In this document: one piece after another, positions 6,487-13,603 of the stretch
Layout: each line of letters starts with the position of its first letter
Numbering within the stretch: the stretch's first letter is position 1
Source: Nitrospinota bacterium
GTDB taxonomy: Bacteria; Nitrospinota; Nitrospinia; UBA9942
NCBI GenBank assembly: GCA_003489165.1
Contig: DNJG01000067.1
Coordinates: 145-14,599 of the forward strand
Direction: 5' to 3'
DNA: 14,455 bases
Made by a program: the position numbers and the translations under genes
The notes under the pieces: generated by a model
What the model was told of the DNA's origin: nothing
Seen by the model: the letters and a program-made list of their open reading frames with translations, nothing else
Databases searched by the model: none

Positions 6487-6510
6487 CTGTAGACATTGCC
6501 CAACCTTCAA
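6391..6510. repeat. Right copy of the 120-bp direct repeat
   Basis: Gap-free match to 5541-5660 (offset 850). It contains the remnant TPR C-terminal codons and the shared downstream string CAACCTTCAA. Confidence 0.8.
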
Positions 6511-6550
6511 AAAGTTTTTTTAGTAGCTACCCTACCCCCTGAATAGTTTT

Positions 6551-6922
6551 TTAAACTGCTATTTCCAAATTAATCTTATCATACTCTATAAATGGTCTTA
6601 TCTCTCTTTTGTGTTCTTGCTTTTCAATAAGTCCTATCTGCTCTAAATATTTTACATCCTCTGCCACATTCTTTATATCCCTCTTTGTCAGCCTTGCAAG
6701 ATGGTTAATTGAAGATGGATTTTTTGTTTTAATGGTATGCAATAACTCAAGCCTTTTAGGTGTCAGCGCCTTTCTGAATGCCTCAAAACTGGTAAAATAG
6801 ATTTCAGGCTCTTTAACAGATTTAAGTTTCTCGCCCTTCTCTATTTTTTTTATAGTGTTCTTTACATCTTCAAAGATGTCCTTAATGTTCTTAATTCCTA
6901 TTTTTACTTTTTTAATTTTCAT
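6551..6922 (-). CDS. TumA-like / HVO_A0114-type DNA-binding antitoxin
   Basis: 123 residues. The N-terminal third is lysine-rich. Residues about 46-113 form a winged-helix-like region: FEAFRKALTPKRLELLHTI, then NHLARLTKRDIKNVAEDVKYL, then a wing-like LIEKQEHKREIRPFIEYDKI. This matches the HVO_A0114-type putative DNA-binding proteins (COG4190-like) that are regularly encoded next to TumE/DUF6516 toxins. The start overlaps the 3' end of the upstream toxin gene by 11 bases, so the two are co-translated. It presumably represses the pair and neutralises the toxin; the gene order is toxin first, opposite to vapBC. Family recall is from sequence pattern, not from a search. Confidence 0.75.
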   Translation of the reverse strand: MKIKKVKIGIKNIKDIFEDVKNTIKKIEKGEKLKSVKEPEIYFTSFEAFRKALTPKRLELLHTIKTKNPSSINHLARLTKRDIKNVAEDVKYLEQIGLIEKQEHKREIRPFIEYDKINLEIAV

Positions 6923-7205
6923 AATTGCCCTCCCTATATTTTTCTATGTCTTTATAAAAATCCTCTAATAAATTGTCAATATCTTTAAAGTCATAACCTT
7001 TCTCAATCTGTCCATAATGCCTGTGGTCTCCTTTCCTTTCGGCATTGTCATAACCTATTACCCTTATATCGTTCACAATGCAAACCAAAGAATATTTATA
7101 TCCATGAGGTTTGTGAGTAGAAGGTCTTACCTGCCATATTTTAATCTCAATCGTATTTCCCAGCTCATCTGTAGCTTTTTTGTATATGACAAGCTCCGAT
7201 TTCAT
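6912..7205 (-). CDS. TumE-family toxin (DUF6516-like)
   Basis: 97 residues from ATG 7205. The sequence has the family layout: MKSELVIYKK, then beta strands ending in IKIWQV, HGYKYSLVCIV, VIGYDNAERKGDHRHYG with the conserved KGDHRH motif, and a C-terminal helix (IDNLLEDFYKDIEKYRE). These proteins are annotated as toxins of TumE-type toxin-antitoxin systems; the biochemical activity is, to my knowledge, not settled. A TTG at 7241 would add 12 residues, but the ATG matches the usual family N-terminus. Neither start has a good ribosome site. The toxin gene precedes and overlaps the antitoxin gene by 11 bases. Confidence 0.78.
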   Translation of the reverse strand: MKSELVIYKKATDELGNTIEIKIWQVRPSTHKPHGYKYSLVCIVNDIRVIGYDNAERKGDHRHYGQIEKGYDFKDIDNLLEDFYKDIEKYREGNYEN

Positions 7206-7237
7206 TATTGGTATTTTAAACCAATTAGATAATAAAA

Positions 7238-7384
7238 TCAATTTAAAATGTAAAACCCATTTTCTCTGTTTGCCCTTATAAAACCTTGTTTCTGTCTTAC
7301 AAAAACAGCCTTTAAATCCCTTTTCTCATTCAGGGCGATACTCTGTATTTCCTGATTTTTACTGATAGCATACTCAAGTATCAT
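7238..7384 (-). CDS. Short unassigned ORF upstream of the TumE-like toxin
   Basis: An ORF of 48 codons from ATG 7384 to TGA 7238 begins MILEYAISKNQEIQSIALNE and ends ENGFYILN. The frame stays open upstream for 30 more codons (to a stop at 7475) but crosses the polA-deoC terminator hairpin. The composition looks protein-like, with mixed charged and aliphatic residues, but there is no Shine-Dalgarno sequence and I recognise no family. It may be a remnant of a longer gene, a small gene of the toxin operon, or chance. The rest of the 7206-7490 gap holds the terminator and a weak second hairpin. Confidence 0.25.
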   Translation of the reverse strand: MILEYAISKNQEIQSIALNEKRDLKAVFVRQKQGFIRANRENGFYILN

Positions 7385-7386
7385 TA

Positions 7387-7420
7387 CAAAGAAAACCCCA
7401 GAGTTTTCAGGCTCTGGGGT
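7387..7420 (-). terminator. Rho-independent terminator after deoC
   Basis: A perfect 9-bp stem, ACCCCAGAG/CTCTGGGGT (7395-7403 with 7412-7420), has an 8-base loop. On the - strand it is followed at once by TTTTCTTT (7394-7387). It lies about 70 bases past the deoC stop and should end the polA-deoC transcript. Confidence 0.82.
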
Positions 7421-7490
7421 GTAAAGTATGCCCGCTTTTCCCTGATGGGTTAATAAGTAAAAACCATCTTGTGATTACTTATAATCTTTT

Positions 7491-8162
7491 CTAAATCATA
7501 TCTTTTGAAAATTCTTTAATTATTTCCATGCCAGCACTCGTCCCTATCCTCATAGCCCCTGCATCAATCATCTTTAGTGTATAGGCAAGAGTTTTTATGC
7601 CGCCGGATGCCTTTACATTTATCCTGCCACTGGCAGTTTTTAAAAGCAGCTTTACATCATCTACAGTTGCACCAGCAGAGCCAAAACCTGTGGATGTCTT
7701 GACAAAATTAGCCCTACCCTTTATTGCCATTTCACAGGCAATCACTTTCTCCTCGTCTGTTAGATAGCAGGTTTCTATTATTATTTTTACTATTATTTTT
7801 GGCAGGGCTGAAACTATTTCTGAAATCTCATCCTCCACTTTCACAACTTCACCTGACTTAAAGGCAGATATATTCATTACCATATCAATCTCCTCTGCAC
7901 CTGACTCAACAGCCTCACGGGCTTCATAAAGTTTTACAGAGGTTGTCTGATAACCCAGAGGAAAGCCTATAACAGTCCCAACCTTTATAGAACTGCCTTT
8001 AAGCATTTTTGCAGATAGACTGACATAGCATGGCGGGATACATACAGATGCGAAAGGATATTTCTGTGCATCACGGACAAGAGCCTCTATATCTTTTGCA
8101 GAGGCTTGAGGTTTGAGTAAAGTTAAATCTATATACCCTGCAAGTTCGTTTGCTGTTATCAT
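7491..8162 (-). CDS. deoC: Deoxyribose-phosphate aldolase
   Basis: 223 residues. The enzyme cleaves 2-deoxyribose-5-phosphate to glyceraldehyde-3-phosphate and acetaldehyde in deoxynucleoside salvage. It is a class I aldolase barrel with IDLTLLKP (11-18), EIDMVMNI (91-98), the Schiff-base Lys155 in ANFVKTSTGFG and the second active-site Lys184 in INVKASGGIKT. The length is normal for the compact bacterial form (about 220 residues). The ATG at 8162 lies one base after the polA TGA (TGATATG) and has a GAGG 9 bases upstream inside polA; a longer in-frame start within polA would add 16 residues before the conserved N-terminus and is less likely. Coupling to polA pairs DNA synthesis and repair with deoxynucleoside turnover, but no other deo gene is present. 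Confidence 0.95.
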   Translation of the reverse strand: MITANELAGYIDLTLLKPQASAKDIEALVRDAQKYPFASVCIPPCYVSLSAKMLKGSSIKVGTVIGFPLGYQTTSVKLYEAREAVESGAEEIDMVMNISAFKSGEVVKVEDEISEIVSALPKIIVKIIIETCYLTDEEKVIACEMAIKGRANFVKTSTGFGSAGATVDDVKLLLKTASGRINVKASGGIKTLAYTLKMIDAGAMRIGTSAGMEIIKEFSKDMI

Positions 8163-8163
8163 A

Positions 8164-10770
8164 TCAATGTGCCTCGTTCCAGTTTTTTCCTGTATGTATT
8201 TCAGCCGCAATTGGGACTGATAGATTCATTACATTTTCCATTTCTTCTTTTACTAGTCTTTTATCAGCTTCAATTTCATTCTCTAACACTTCAAAGACAA
8301 GCTCATCGTGAACCTGAATAATCATCTTTGCTCCTCGCCCTTCATCTTTTATCCTTCTGTGTATATTTATCATGGCAACCTTTATCATATCAGCGGCAGA
8401 GCCTTGAATCGGTGTATTTATGGCAGCCCTTTCTGCAAACTCCTTTACCTGTTTATTTTTACTTTTTAAATCAGGAAGATACCTGCGTCTATTGAGGAGT
8501 GTGGTTACATAACCCTTTTCATAAACCTCTCTCAAAGTTTTATCTATGAAATCTTTTACGCCTTTATGTCTGCTGAAATAATTATCAATATATTCCTTCG
8601 CCTTATCTTTTGAAATGCCCAAATCCCTTGAGAGTCCAAATGGGCTTATTCCATATATAATGCCGAAATTGACAGCCTTTGCCATCCTCCTCATCTCCTG
8701 CGTCACCATCCCCGGCAGGACACCAAAGACCTCACAGGCAGTCCTCTCATGTATATCTTCGCCTTTTTTAAATGCATCTAGCAGGACATCATCCTGAGAT
8801 ACATGAGCCAGTATCCTTAACTCAATTTGGGAATAATCGGCAGATAAAATCAAAGCCCCGCTCTCTGCAACAAATGACTTTCTTATCTCTCTCCCTATCT
8901 CTGTCCTTATAGGTATATTTTGCAAATTTGGGTCTGAGCTTGAGAGTCTGCCCGTAGCAGTAACAGTCTGGTTGAATGATGTATGTATCCTATTTGTCTT
9001 TGGATTTATCATATCTATAAGGGCATCCACATAGGTTGACTTTAGTTTTGAAAGCTGGCGGTATTCTAAAATTATAGCAGGCAAATCGTGCTGGGTTGAT
9101 AACTGCTGTAACACCTCCACATCTGTTGATAATCCTGTCTTTGTTCTTTTTGCAGGTTTAAGTTTGAGTTTTTCAAATAATATCTCCTGTAACTGTTTTG
9201 GAGAATTTATATTAAACTCAACTCCTGCAATAAAATATATTCTCTCTGTCAATTTATTTAATTGCGTCTCCAGCCTCTTTGACATATCTCTTAAGAATGT
9301 CTCATCTATCTTCACACCATTCTTCTCCATTTCGGATAGGACTCCTATTAAAGGAATTTCAACATTATGAAATAGTTCAATAAGCCCATCCTCTTTTAAG
9401 ATAGGCTCAAGTTTTTCTTTTAATTGATATGCAGTATCTGTATCTTCGCATGAGTAGTTCATTGCCTCCTCAATTTTTAAAAGACTAAAATCCTTTATAG
9501 GTGATGAGGCTTTTTCTCCACTCTCTGAAATCTGATTTCTGCCGCTTGAAGGATTTATCAGATATGATGCTATTGTTGAATCAAAGTCTATACCTCTCAA
9601 GTCCATCCCTTCATTTGCTAAAACTATTGTTTCGTATTTTATATTCTGACCATATTTTTTAATACTTCCATTTTCTAAAATAGGCTTTAACCTTTCTATT
9701 ACATATTTTTTATCCATTTGTCCAACTGATATATAAAATACCTCATGAGGTTTTAGTGAGATGGAGATGCCGACAATATCAGCCCTCATAGGCTCATCAT
9801 TTGTTCCAGCAATATCAAGGGCAAATGCGTGAGATGATGTAATATCTTCTAATAGTTTATTAAAATCCCCTTCTTTGACAATTATCCTGTATTCTCTCTT
9901 TGATTTATCTTTATTTGATGAAATCTCTTTTAAGAGGGCATGAAATTCCAATTCCGTTAAGAGTTCAGTCAATTCATCTATACAAACATCTTTTAATATC
10001 AGAGCTTCTACAGGGATATTTAATTCTACATTTTTATTAATGACACCGAGTCTTCTGCTTAAGAGTGCCTGTTCAGTATGTTCTTTAAGTTTTTCCCTTG
10101 TTGAAGGCTTGCTCACCTTTTCAATATTATTCAGGAGATTTTCAATATTTCCAAACTCTTTTATAAGTGCTATAGCTGTCTTCTCACCAATTCCAGGAAC
10201 TCCGGGTATATTATCAGACGCATCCCCCATAAGCCCTATGACCTCAACCACCTTATCAGGGCTAACACCGAATTTTTCTACTACCTCCTTCTCCCCATAA
10301 ATCTTATTTTTAAGTGTATCCAGCATTCTTATACTCGGTGTTATAAGCTGGAGCATATCTTTATCACCGCTTACAATCGTTACATCAAATCCCTTAGACG
10401 AAGCCTCTCTGACAACACTGCCAATAAGGTCATCCGCCTCATATCCTTCCTTTTGCAGGAGAGAGATATTAAAGGCTTCCACTAATTTTTGAATATATGA
10501 AATCTGTGGGACAAGTTCATCAGGCATCTCAGGTCTATGAGATTTATATTCTGCATATTCTTTATGTCTGAATGTCTCTCCCTTAGAATCAAAGGCGATT
10601 GCAATGTAATCAGGCTTTTCATCCCTTATGATTTTTAGAATCATCCGTGCAAATCCGTATATTGCATTTGTAGGCAGTCCCTTTGAATTTGTGAGATGGG
10701 GGATTGCATAGAATGCCCTGTAGATATAGGATGAACCATCTATTATGTAAAGCCTTGATTTTTTCTGCAT
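8164..10770 (-). CDS. polA: DNA polymerase I with altered proofreading motifs
   Basis: 868 residues with the full three-domain layout. The 5' nuclease (about 1-290) shows YIIDGSSYIYRAFYA, EADDLIGS, VSGDKDMLQL and GLMGDASDNIPGVPGIGEKTA. The polymerase domain (about 470-868) has motif A DYSQIELR (645-652), motif B RRMAKAVNFGIIYG (694-707) and motif C QVHDE (819-823). The middle 3'-5' exonuclease-like domain keeps Asp319 and Tyr439/Asp443, but the motif I Glu is Ala321 (FALDIAG) and the motif II Asp is Glu380 (NIKYE); the segment between NPSSGR and NYSCED is also shorter than in E. coli. Proofreading is therefore probably lost or weak, as in several other bacterial Pol I enzymes. The enzyme fills gaps and replaces RNA primers. 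An in-frame TGA three codons before the ATG fixes the start; no Shine-Dalgarno is visible. Confidence 0.97.
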   Translation of the reverse strand: MQKKSRLYIIDGSSYIYRAFYAIPHLTNSKGLPTNAIYGFARMILKIIRDEKPDYIAIAFDSKGETFRHKEYAEYKSHRPEMPDELVPQISYIQKLVEAFNISLLQKEGYEADDLIGSVVREASSKGFDVTIVSGDKDMLQLITPSIRMLDTLKNKIYGEKEVVEKFGVSPDKVVEVIGLMGDASDNIPGVPGIGEKTAIALIKEFGNIENLLNNIEKVSKPSTREKLKEHTEQALLSRRLGVINKNVELNIPVEALILKDVCIDELTELLTELEFHALLKEISSNKDKSKREYRIIVKEGDFNKLLEDITSSHAFALDIAGTNDEPMRADIVGISISLKPHEVFYISVGQMDKKYVIERLKPILENGSIKKYGQNIKYETIVLANEGMDLRGIDFDSTIASYLINPSSGRNQISESGEKASSPIKDFSLLKIEEAMNYSCEDTDTAYQLKEKLEPILKEDGLIELFHNVEIPLIGVLSEMEKNGVKIDETFLRDMSKRLETQLNKLTERIYFIAGVEFNINSPKQLQEILFEKLKLKPAKRTKTGLSTDVEVLQQLSTQHDLPAIILEYRQLSKLKSTYVDALIDMINPKTNRIHTSFNQTVTATGRLSSSDPNLQNIPIRTEIGREIRKSFVAESGALILSADYSQIELRILAHVSQDDVLLDAFKKGEDIHERTACEVFGVLPGMVTQEMRRMAKAVNFGIIYGISPFGLSRDLGISKDKAKEYIDNYFSRHKGVKDFIDKTLREVYEKGYVTTLLNRRRYLPDLKSKNKQVKEFAERAAINTPIQGSAADMIKVAMINIHRRIKDEGRGAKMIIQVHDELVFEVLENEIEADKRLVKEEMENVMNLSVPIAAEIHTGKNWNEAH

Positions 10771-10785
10771 AAGGTATCAGGGTTG

Positions 10786-10824
10786 AGGTTGAGACTAAGG
10801 TTAATATTTCCTCAGCCCCAACCT
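10786..10824. other. Stem-loop between the small TPR gene and polA
   Basis: Arms 10786-10800 and 10810-10824 pair at 12 of 15 positions around TTAATATTT. On the - strand no T-run follows, so it is not a standard terminator there. It sits just upstream of polA in the likely common transcript and may stabilise or attenuate it. On + a T-rich run (TTACTTTTCTTT) follows, but no + strand gene ends here. Confidence 0.4.
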
Positions 10825-10843
10825 TACTTTTCTTTGCGGTGGG

Positions 10844-11215
10844 TTAGTGACTGTGACCGATATGCCTCTTCAGCACTTCTGAATTTTGAATCTTCTCGTT
10901 TTTTGGGGCAAGCTTTGCTGCCATTTTGAAATGGTCGGTAGCATCTCCATGCTTATCAAGATTTTCCATGCAGAGCGCAAGATTATAGTGTGCCTCGGCA
11001 AAATTAGGATCTGCCTTTATGGCCTCTTTAAAATGCTTGGCGGCGACCTCCCAGTGTCCCTCTTTAAAGTGCTTTATCCCATCCACATTGTGATGGCATG
11101 ATGCCTCCTTTACATCCTTTGGACAGCTAAGTGCTTCATAATTACCTGCAGAGGCATATATAGGCACTAAAATCAGGGAAAAAATTGAAACTAATAAAAC
11201 TACTACTTTACCCAT
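10844..11215 (-). CDS. Small secreted TPR protein
   Basis: 123 residues: a signal peptide (about 1-23, ending ASAG), a short Cys/His-containing segment SCPKDVKEASCHH, then about two TPR units (VDGIKHFKEGHWEVAAKHFK and EAHYNLALCMENLDKHGDAT), ending in a His-rich GHSH tail. It is likely a periplasmic adaptor of unknown partner. The two Cys could form a disulfide; they are not in a CxxCH haem motif. An excellent GGAGGTGAT precedes the ATG, and a TTGACA promoter lies 48 bases upstream of the start. It precedes polA by 73 bases with a stem-loop between. It is not closely similar to the larger TPR protein at 4449-5636. Confidence 0.85.
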   Translation of the reverse strand: MGKVVVLLVSIFSLILVPIYASAGNYEALSCPKDVKEASCHHNVDGIKHFKEGHWEVAAKHFKEAIKADPNFAEAHYNLALCMENLDKHGDATDHFKMAAKLAPKNEKIQNSEVLKRHIGHSH

Positions 11216-11239
11216 ATCATCACCTCCTCTCTGATAATG

Positions 11240-11268
11240 ATACTAATAAAGGAGTTTTTAAATGTCAA
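11240..11268 (-). promoter_or_regulatory. Promoter for the small TPR gene (and perhaps polA-deoC)
   Basis: On the - strand consensus TTGACA (11268-11263) is followed after 17 bases by TAGTAT (11245-11240, 4 of 6). No terminator with a T-run separates the TPR gene from polA, so this promoter may drive all three genes. Confidence 0.55.
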
Positions 11269-11303
11269 TAAAATATTTTTAAATTTGGAGATATATTGTT
11301 AAG

Positions 11304-11813
11304 CTACTTCTGTATGTTAGGCTGCTGGAAGTATCTTTGCTTGGATTCGCTTATGGCTTTGATTGCAGATTCACGGTCTTCCCACCCTTCAACACCTGTC
11401 TTTTTTTCTTCTAAATCCTTGTAAACTGCAAAAAAATGCTCTATCTCTTTGAGTAAATGAGGAGGGACATCAGAAAGTTTCTTTATATAATTCCAGAGGG
11501 GGTCAAGTATAGGGACACACAGGATTTTTTCGTCAGGACCTTTTTCATCCCACATTTTAAACAAGCCTACAGGCTTTGCCTCAATTATACATCCGGGGAA
11601 TGTCGGCTCCCATACCAATACAAGTGCATCAAGCGGGTCTCCATCCAGTGCAAGGGTTTCAGGGATGAATCCGTAATCACTGGGATAATGCATGGCAGAA
11701 AAGAGCATCCTGTCAAACTTAATCCTCTTCTTTTCTTTATCGTATTCATATTTATTTCTGCTCCCCTTAGGGATTTCTATCATTACAGTAATCGTTGTTA
11801 TTTTTTCTTTCAT
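11304..11813 (-). CDS. ppa: Inorganic pyrophosphatase, family I
   Basis: 169 residues. The cytoplasmic enzyme hydrolyses pyrophosphate to phosphate with Mg, driving biosynthetic reactions such as nucleotide polymerisation. Family I landmarks are present: MIEIPKGSRNKYEYD (11-25), MHYPSDYGFIPET (41-53), the metal-binding signature DGDPLDALVLV (57-67), DEKILCVPI (94-102) and HFFAVYKDLE (126-135). The length is typical of the bacterial soluble form. The start has AAAAGGA 4 bases upstream and a good promoter further up. Its position ahead of polA fits removal of pyrophosphate made by DNA synthesis, though its own promoter and an 88-base gap suggest a separate transcription unit. Confidence 0.96.
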   Translation of the reverse strand: MKEKITTITVMIEIPKGSRNKYEYDKEKKRIKFDRMLFSAMHYPSDYGFIPETLALDGDPLDALVLVWEPTFPGCIIEAKPVGLFKMWDEKGPDEKILCVPILDPLWNYIKKLSDVPPHLLKEIEHFFAVYKDLEEKKTGVEGWEDRESAIKAISESKQRYFQQPNIQK

Positions 11814-11854
11814 TGTCCTTTTATCTCCAGAGTTATTTGTTTAAGTATATATGG

Positions 11855-11883
11855 AGTTTACACTATCTATAAATGGCTGTCAA
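11855..11883 (-). promoter_or_regulatory. Promoter for ppa
   Basis: On the - strand TTGACA (11883-11878) and TAAACT (11860-11855) are 17 bases apart. It lies about 40 bases upstream of the ppa ATG. The remainder of 11884-12011 shows no supportable gene. Confidence 0.55.
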
Positions 11884-12011
11884 TTATATGGCTGGGCTTA
11901 GGTTCAATCAGCGAAGGTAGAAGTTACGAGGGCAAATATTCTGATGGATGATGCAGAAAGAATATGGAGATGGCGTCGTTATAAATTGAAAGACAAATTG
12001 CATAATTTGGA

Positions 12012-13265
12012 TTAAAGAGGCTCCCATGGATAACCTATGATGACAGTAATTTCCACCCCTTCATTCCCTGTAGCTACATCAGCCCTGAATACAATACCTG
12101 ATGCTGTAACCATCCTGAAACCTGCACCGTAGGAAGACTTTACGATATCACCAAGTTCACTCACTTTATCTGCAACGCTTCCGGCTTCATAAAAAAATGC
12201 AATTTGCAGAGCTGTGCGTATGTCCTTCATTATATAAATGTTAAATGGTGTGAACTCTTCAGTCAGGTTCCAGCGGAATTCCGTTCCATAAAAAGAAGTA
12301 TGAGCCCCGGAATATCTATCTTCCGGATAAGAGCGGAGGCGGCTTCTCCCGCCGAGTCCACTGGCAGTTCCATATATGTTTGCTGCAATGGCATTATCAA
12401 TCACCTGAAGACACAGTTTTTGTTTTTCAGGGTCAGCAATAGAACTGCAAGCCAGTCCCTGTTCCTGCTCAATTACAGTCCTGTCAGTTTCCCCTTTTCT
12501 GATGACATGTGCATCCGAACGGAAGTAGTTGAATATCCAAGTGTTTCGTATGCCTATTGGAATATAAGCAGTGGCATTGTAGTCAAGTATATAATAATCA
12601 GGGGAGGCTGACATTTTTGGAGGAGACCGCCATCCGCTTACATCAAAACGAAAACCCTTTCTCGGGTCTGAATAATCATCTGTGATGTCAAATCTTGTTC
12701 CCAAAATCCAGATTTGCGCTCCCCCTGTTGCAGAATCTTCAGCCTCAAGGATGATTTTACCGCTGTTGTCACGAATCCTCTCAATCCGTGAACCAAAATC
12801 ATAACCTCCGCCGTATATTTCAAACCTCCTCTCAAAAAAGGTAGATGTCAGCCGTGTGCCAAAAAAGTTTATATCTGTCAGGTCAAGGAGCGTGAAATCA
12901 TTTTTTTCCGACCTCATGCCCCGCTGGCTATAATTTGTAATCTTTGCCTTGCTGAAGCTCTCTGCATTCAGGTCCAGAATCAGTGTTTCCGGGACGAGAT
13001 GTATATCTGCAACTGCCCCTCCAAAACCTGCAAGGTCGCCGGTCAATGCAAATCCATAGATATCAGTATAGGTATTAGAGATATTCGTGGTAACTGCAGC
13101 AATGGCAAGTCCTTGTCCATGGCCGGGAAGGCTGTAAGGGGCTGGAATTATATAGTAGCCGTGTTCTTTCTGAAACTGAGGCCTTCTCCTTTCTATCAAT
13201 ACAGCCTCAGAAAAACCGCTAAGAACAAATAGAAATATCAGGAAAAAGATAAAATTTTTAATCAT
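12012..13265 (-). CDS. POTRA-less Omp85/BamA-like outer-membrane beta-barrel
   Basis: 417 residues with a signal peptide (about 1-20) and then long amphipathic beta strands throughout. RFDITDDYSDPRKGFRFDVSG is the usual start of the Omp85 (surface antigen D15) barrel core, and GGRSRLRSYPEDRYSGAHTSFYGTEFRW matches the loop-6 region, where most members have a (V/I)RGF/Y motif; here it reads LRSYP. There is room for only a short N-terminal strand region and no recognisable POTRA domains, so it is not the essential BamA. The C-terminus (IIGYPWEPL) lacks the usual terminal aromatic. It may be a translocator or anchor for a partner. GAGG lies 8 bases before the ATG. It is the last gene of a likely three-gene operon, 40 bases after an HtrA stub. 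The substrate is unknown. Confidence 0.82.
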   Translation of the reverse strand: MIKNFIFFLIFLFVLSGFSEAVLIERRRPQFQKEHGYYIIPAPYSLPGHGQGLAIAAVTTNISNTYTDIYGFALTGDLAGFGGAVADIHLVPETLILDLNAESFSKAKITNYSQRGMRSEKNDFTLLDLTDINFFGTRLTSTFFERRFEIYGGGYDFGSRIERIRDNSGKIILEAEDSATGGAQIWILGTRFDITDDYSDPRKGFRFDVSGWRSPPKMSASPDYYILDYNATAYIPIGIRNTWIFNYFRSDAHVIRKGETDRTVIEQEQGLACSSIADPEKQKLCLQVIDNAIAANIYGTASGLGGRSRLRSYPEDRYSGAHTSFYGTEFRWNLTEEFTPFNIYIMKDIRTALQIAFFYEAGSVADKVSELGDIVKSSYGAGFRMVTASGIVFRADVATGNEGVEITVIIGYPWEPL

Positions 13266-13305
13266 TCATGTAACCTCTATAATTAAAAATTTCTTTGTGC
13301 TGTTT

Positions 13306-13575
13306 TTAAAACTGCATCTGCATTTTTATGAGCTTAAGGGGAATCTCTATCTTCTGCCCCTGACGATAAACATTCTTTTCAAATTGTGATTCCTTAGTAA
13401 CCCTAACATTAATATGAACTACGCCGCGGCTGGCTTTCTTGAAAATTTCTATAGTATTTTGCTCATCCTCTGTCAGCCGTCCCCCCTCTACATGGACTTG
13501 AGACACACTTAAGAAACAAAAAACCAGCAAGAAGATAGAAACGACAAACTGCCGACTAAAGATATTTCTCGTCAC
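13306..13575 (-). pseudogene. HtrA/Deg-type serine protease N-terminal stub
   Basis: 89 residues. A signal peptide (about 1-29) is followed by RLTEDEQNTIEIFKKASRGVVHINV, the characteristic N-terminal lead of secreted DegP/DegQ-like proteases. In complete members this runs into the trypsin-like domain with GSGFV and the His-Asp-Ser triad; here the frame departs into QGQKIEIPLKLIKMQMQF and stops. The whole protease and PDZ part, about 300 residues, is absent, and only 40 bases separate the stop from the next gene, so it was deleted and not merely frameshifted. The start is GTG at 13575 with GGAGG 5 bases upstream; that intact ribosome site leaves open that a short exported peptide is still made. 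Confidence 0.7.
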
Positions 13576-13603
13576 ATAGCCTCCTTATTTCGGGTTCAAA
13601 AAA

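Noticed and set aside
7453..7482. ATAAGTAA/TTACTTAT inverted repeat just after deoC as a terminator
   Set aside because: The stem is AT-only with a 14-base loop and no following T-run on the - strand; the GC-rich hairpin at 7395-7420 is the better terminator.
3186..7490. A second attachment site (repeat of the tRNA-His 3' end) bounding the island
   Set aside because: I looked for the T-arm/acceptor sequence GTTCGAGACCCCTCGCTCAC on + and found no second copy in the window, so the right boundary cannot be assigned this way.
10844..11215. Small TPR protein as a c-type cytochrome because of its SCHH
   Set aside because: A haem c site needs CxxCH; here the first Cys is nine residues away, so no haem attachment is supported.
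11457..11951. A 164-codon + strand reading frame over ppa
   Set aside because: It is antisense to the clearly conserved pyrophosphatase, has no family features and no ribosome site.
11902..12016. Short + strand open stretch ending RWRRYKLKDKLHNLD
   Set aside because: Only about 37 codons, with no ribosome site and no recognisable family, overlapping the 3' end of the Omp85-like gene. It is too weak to call.
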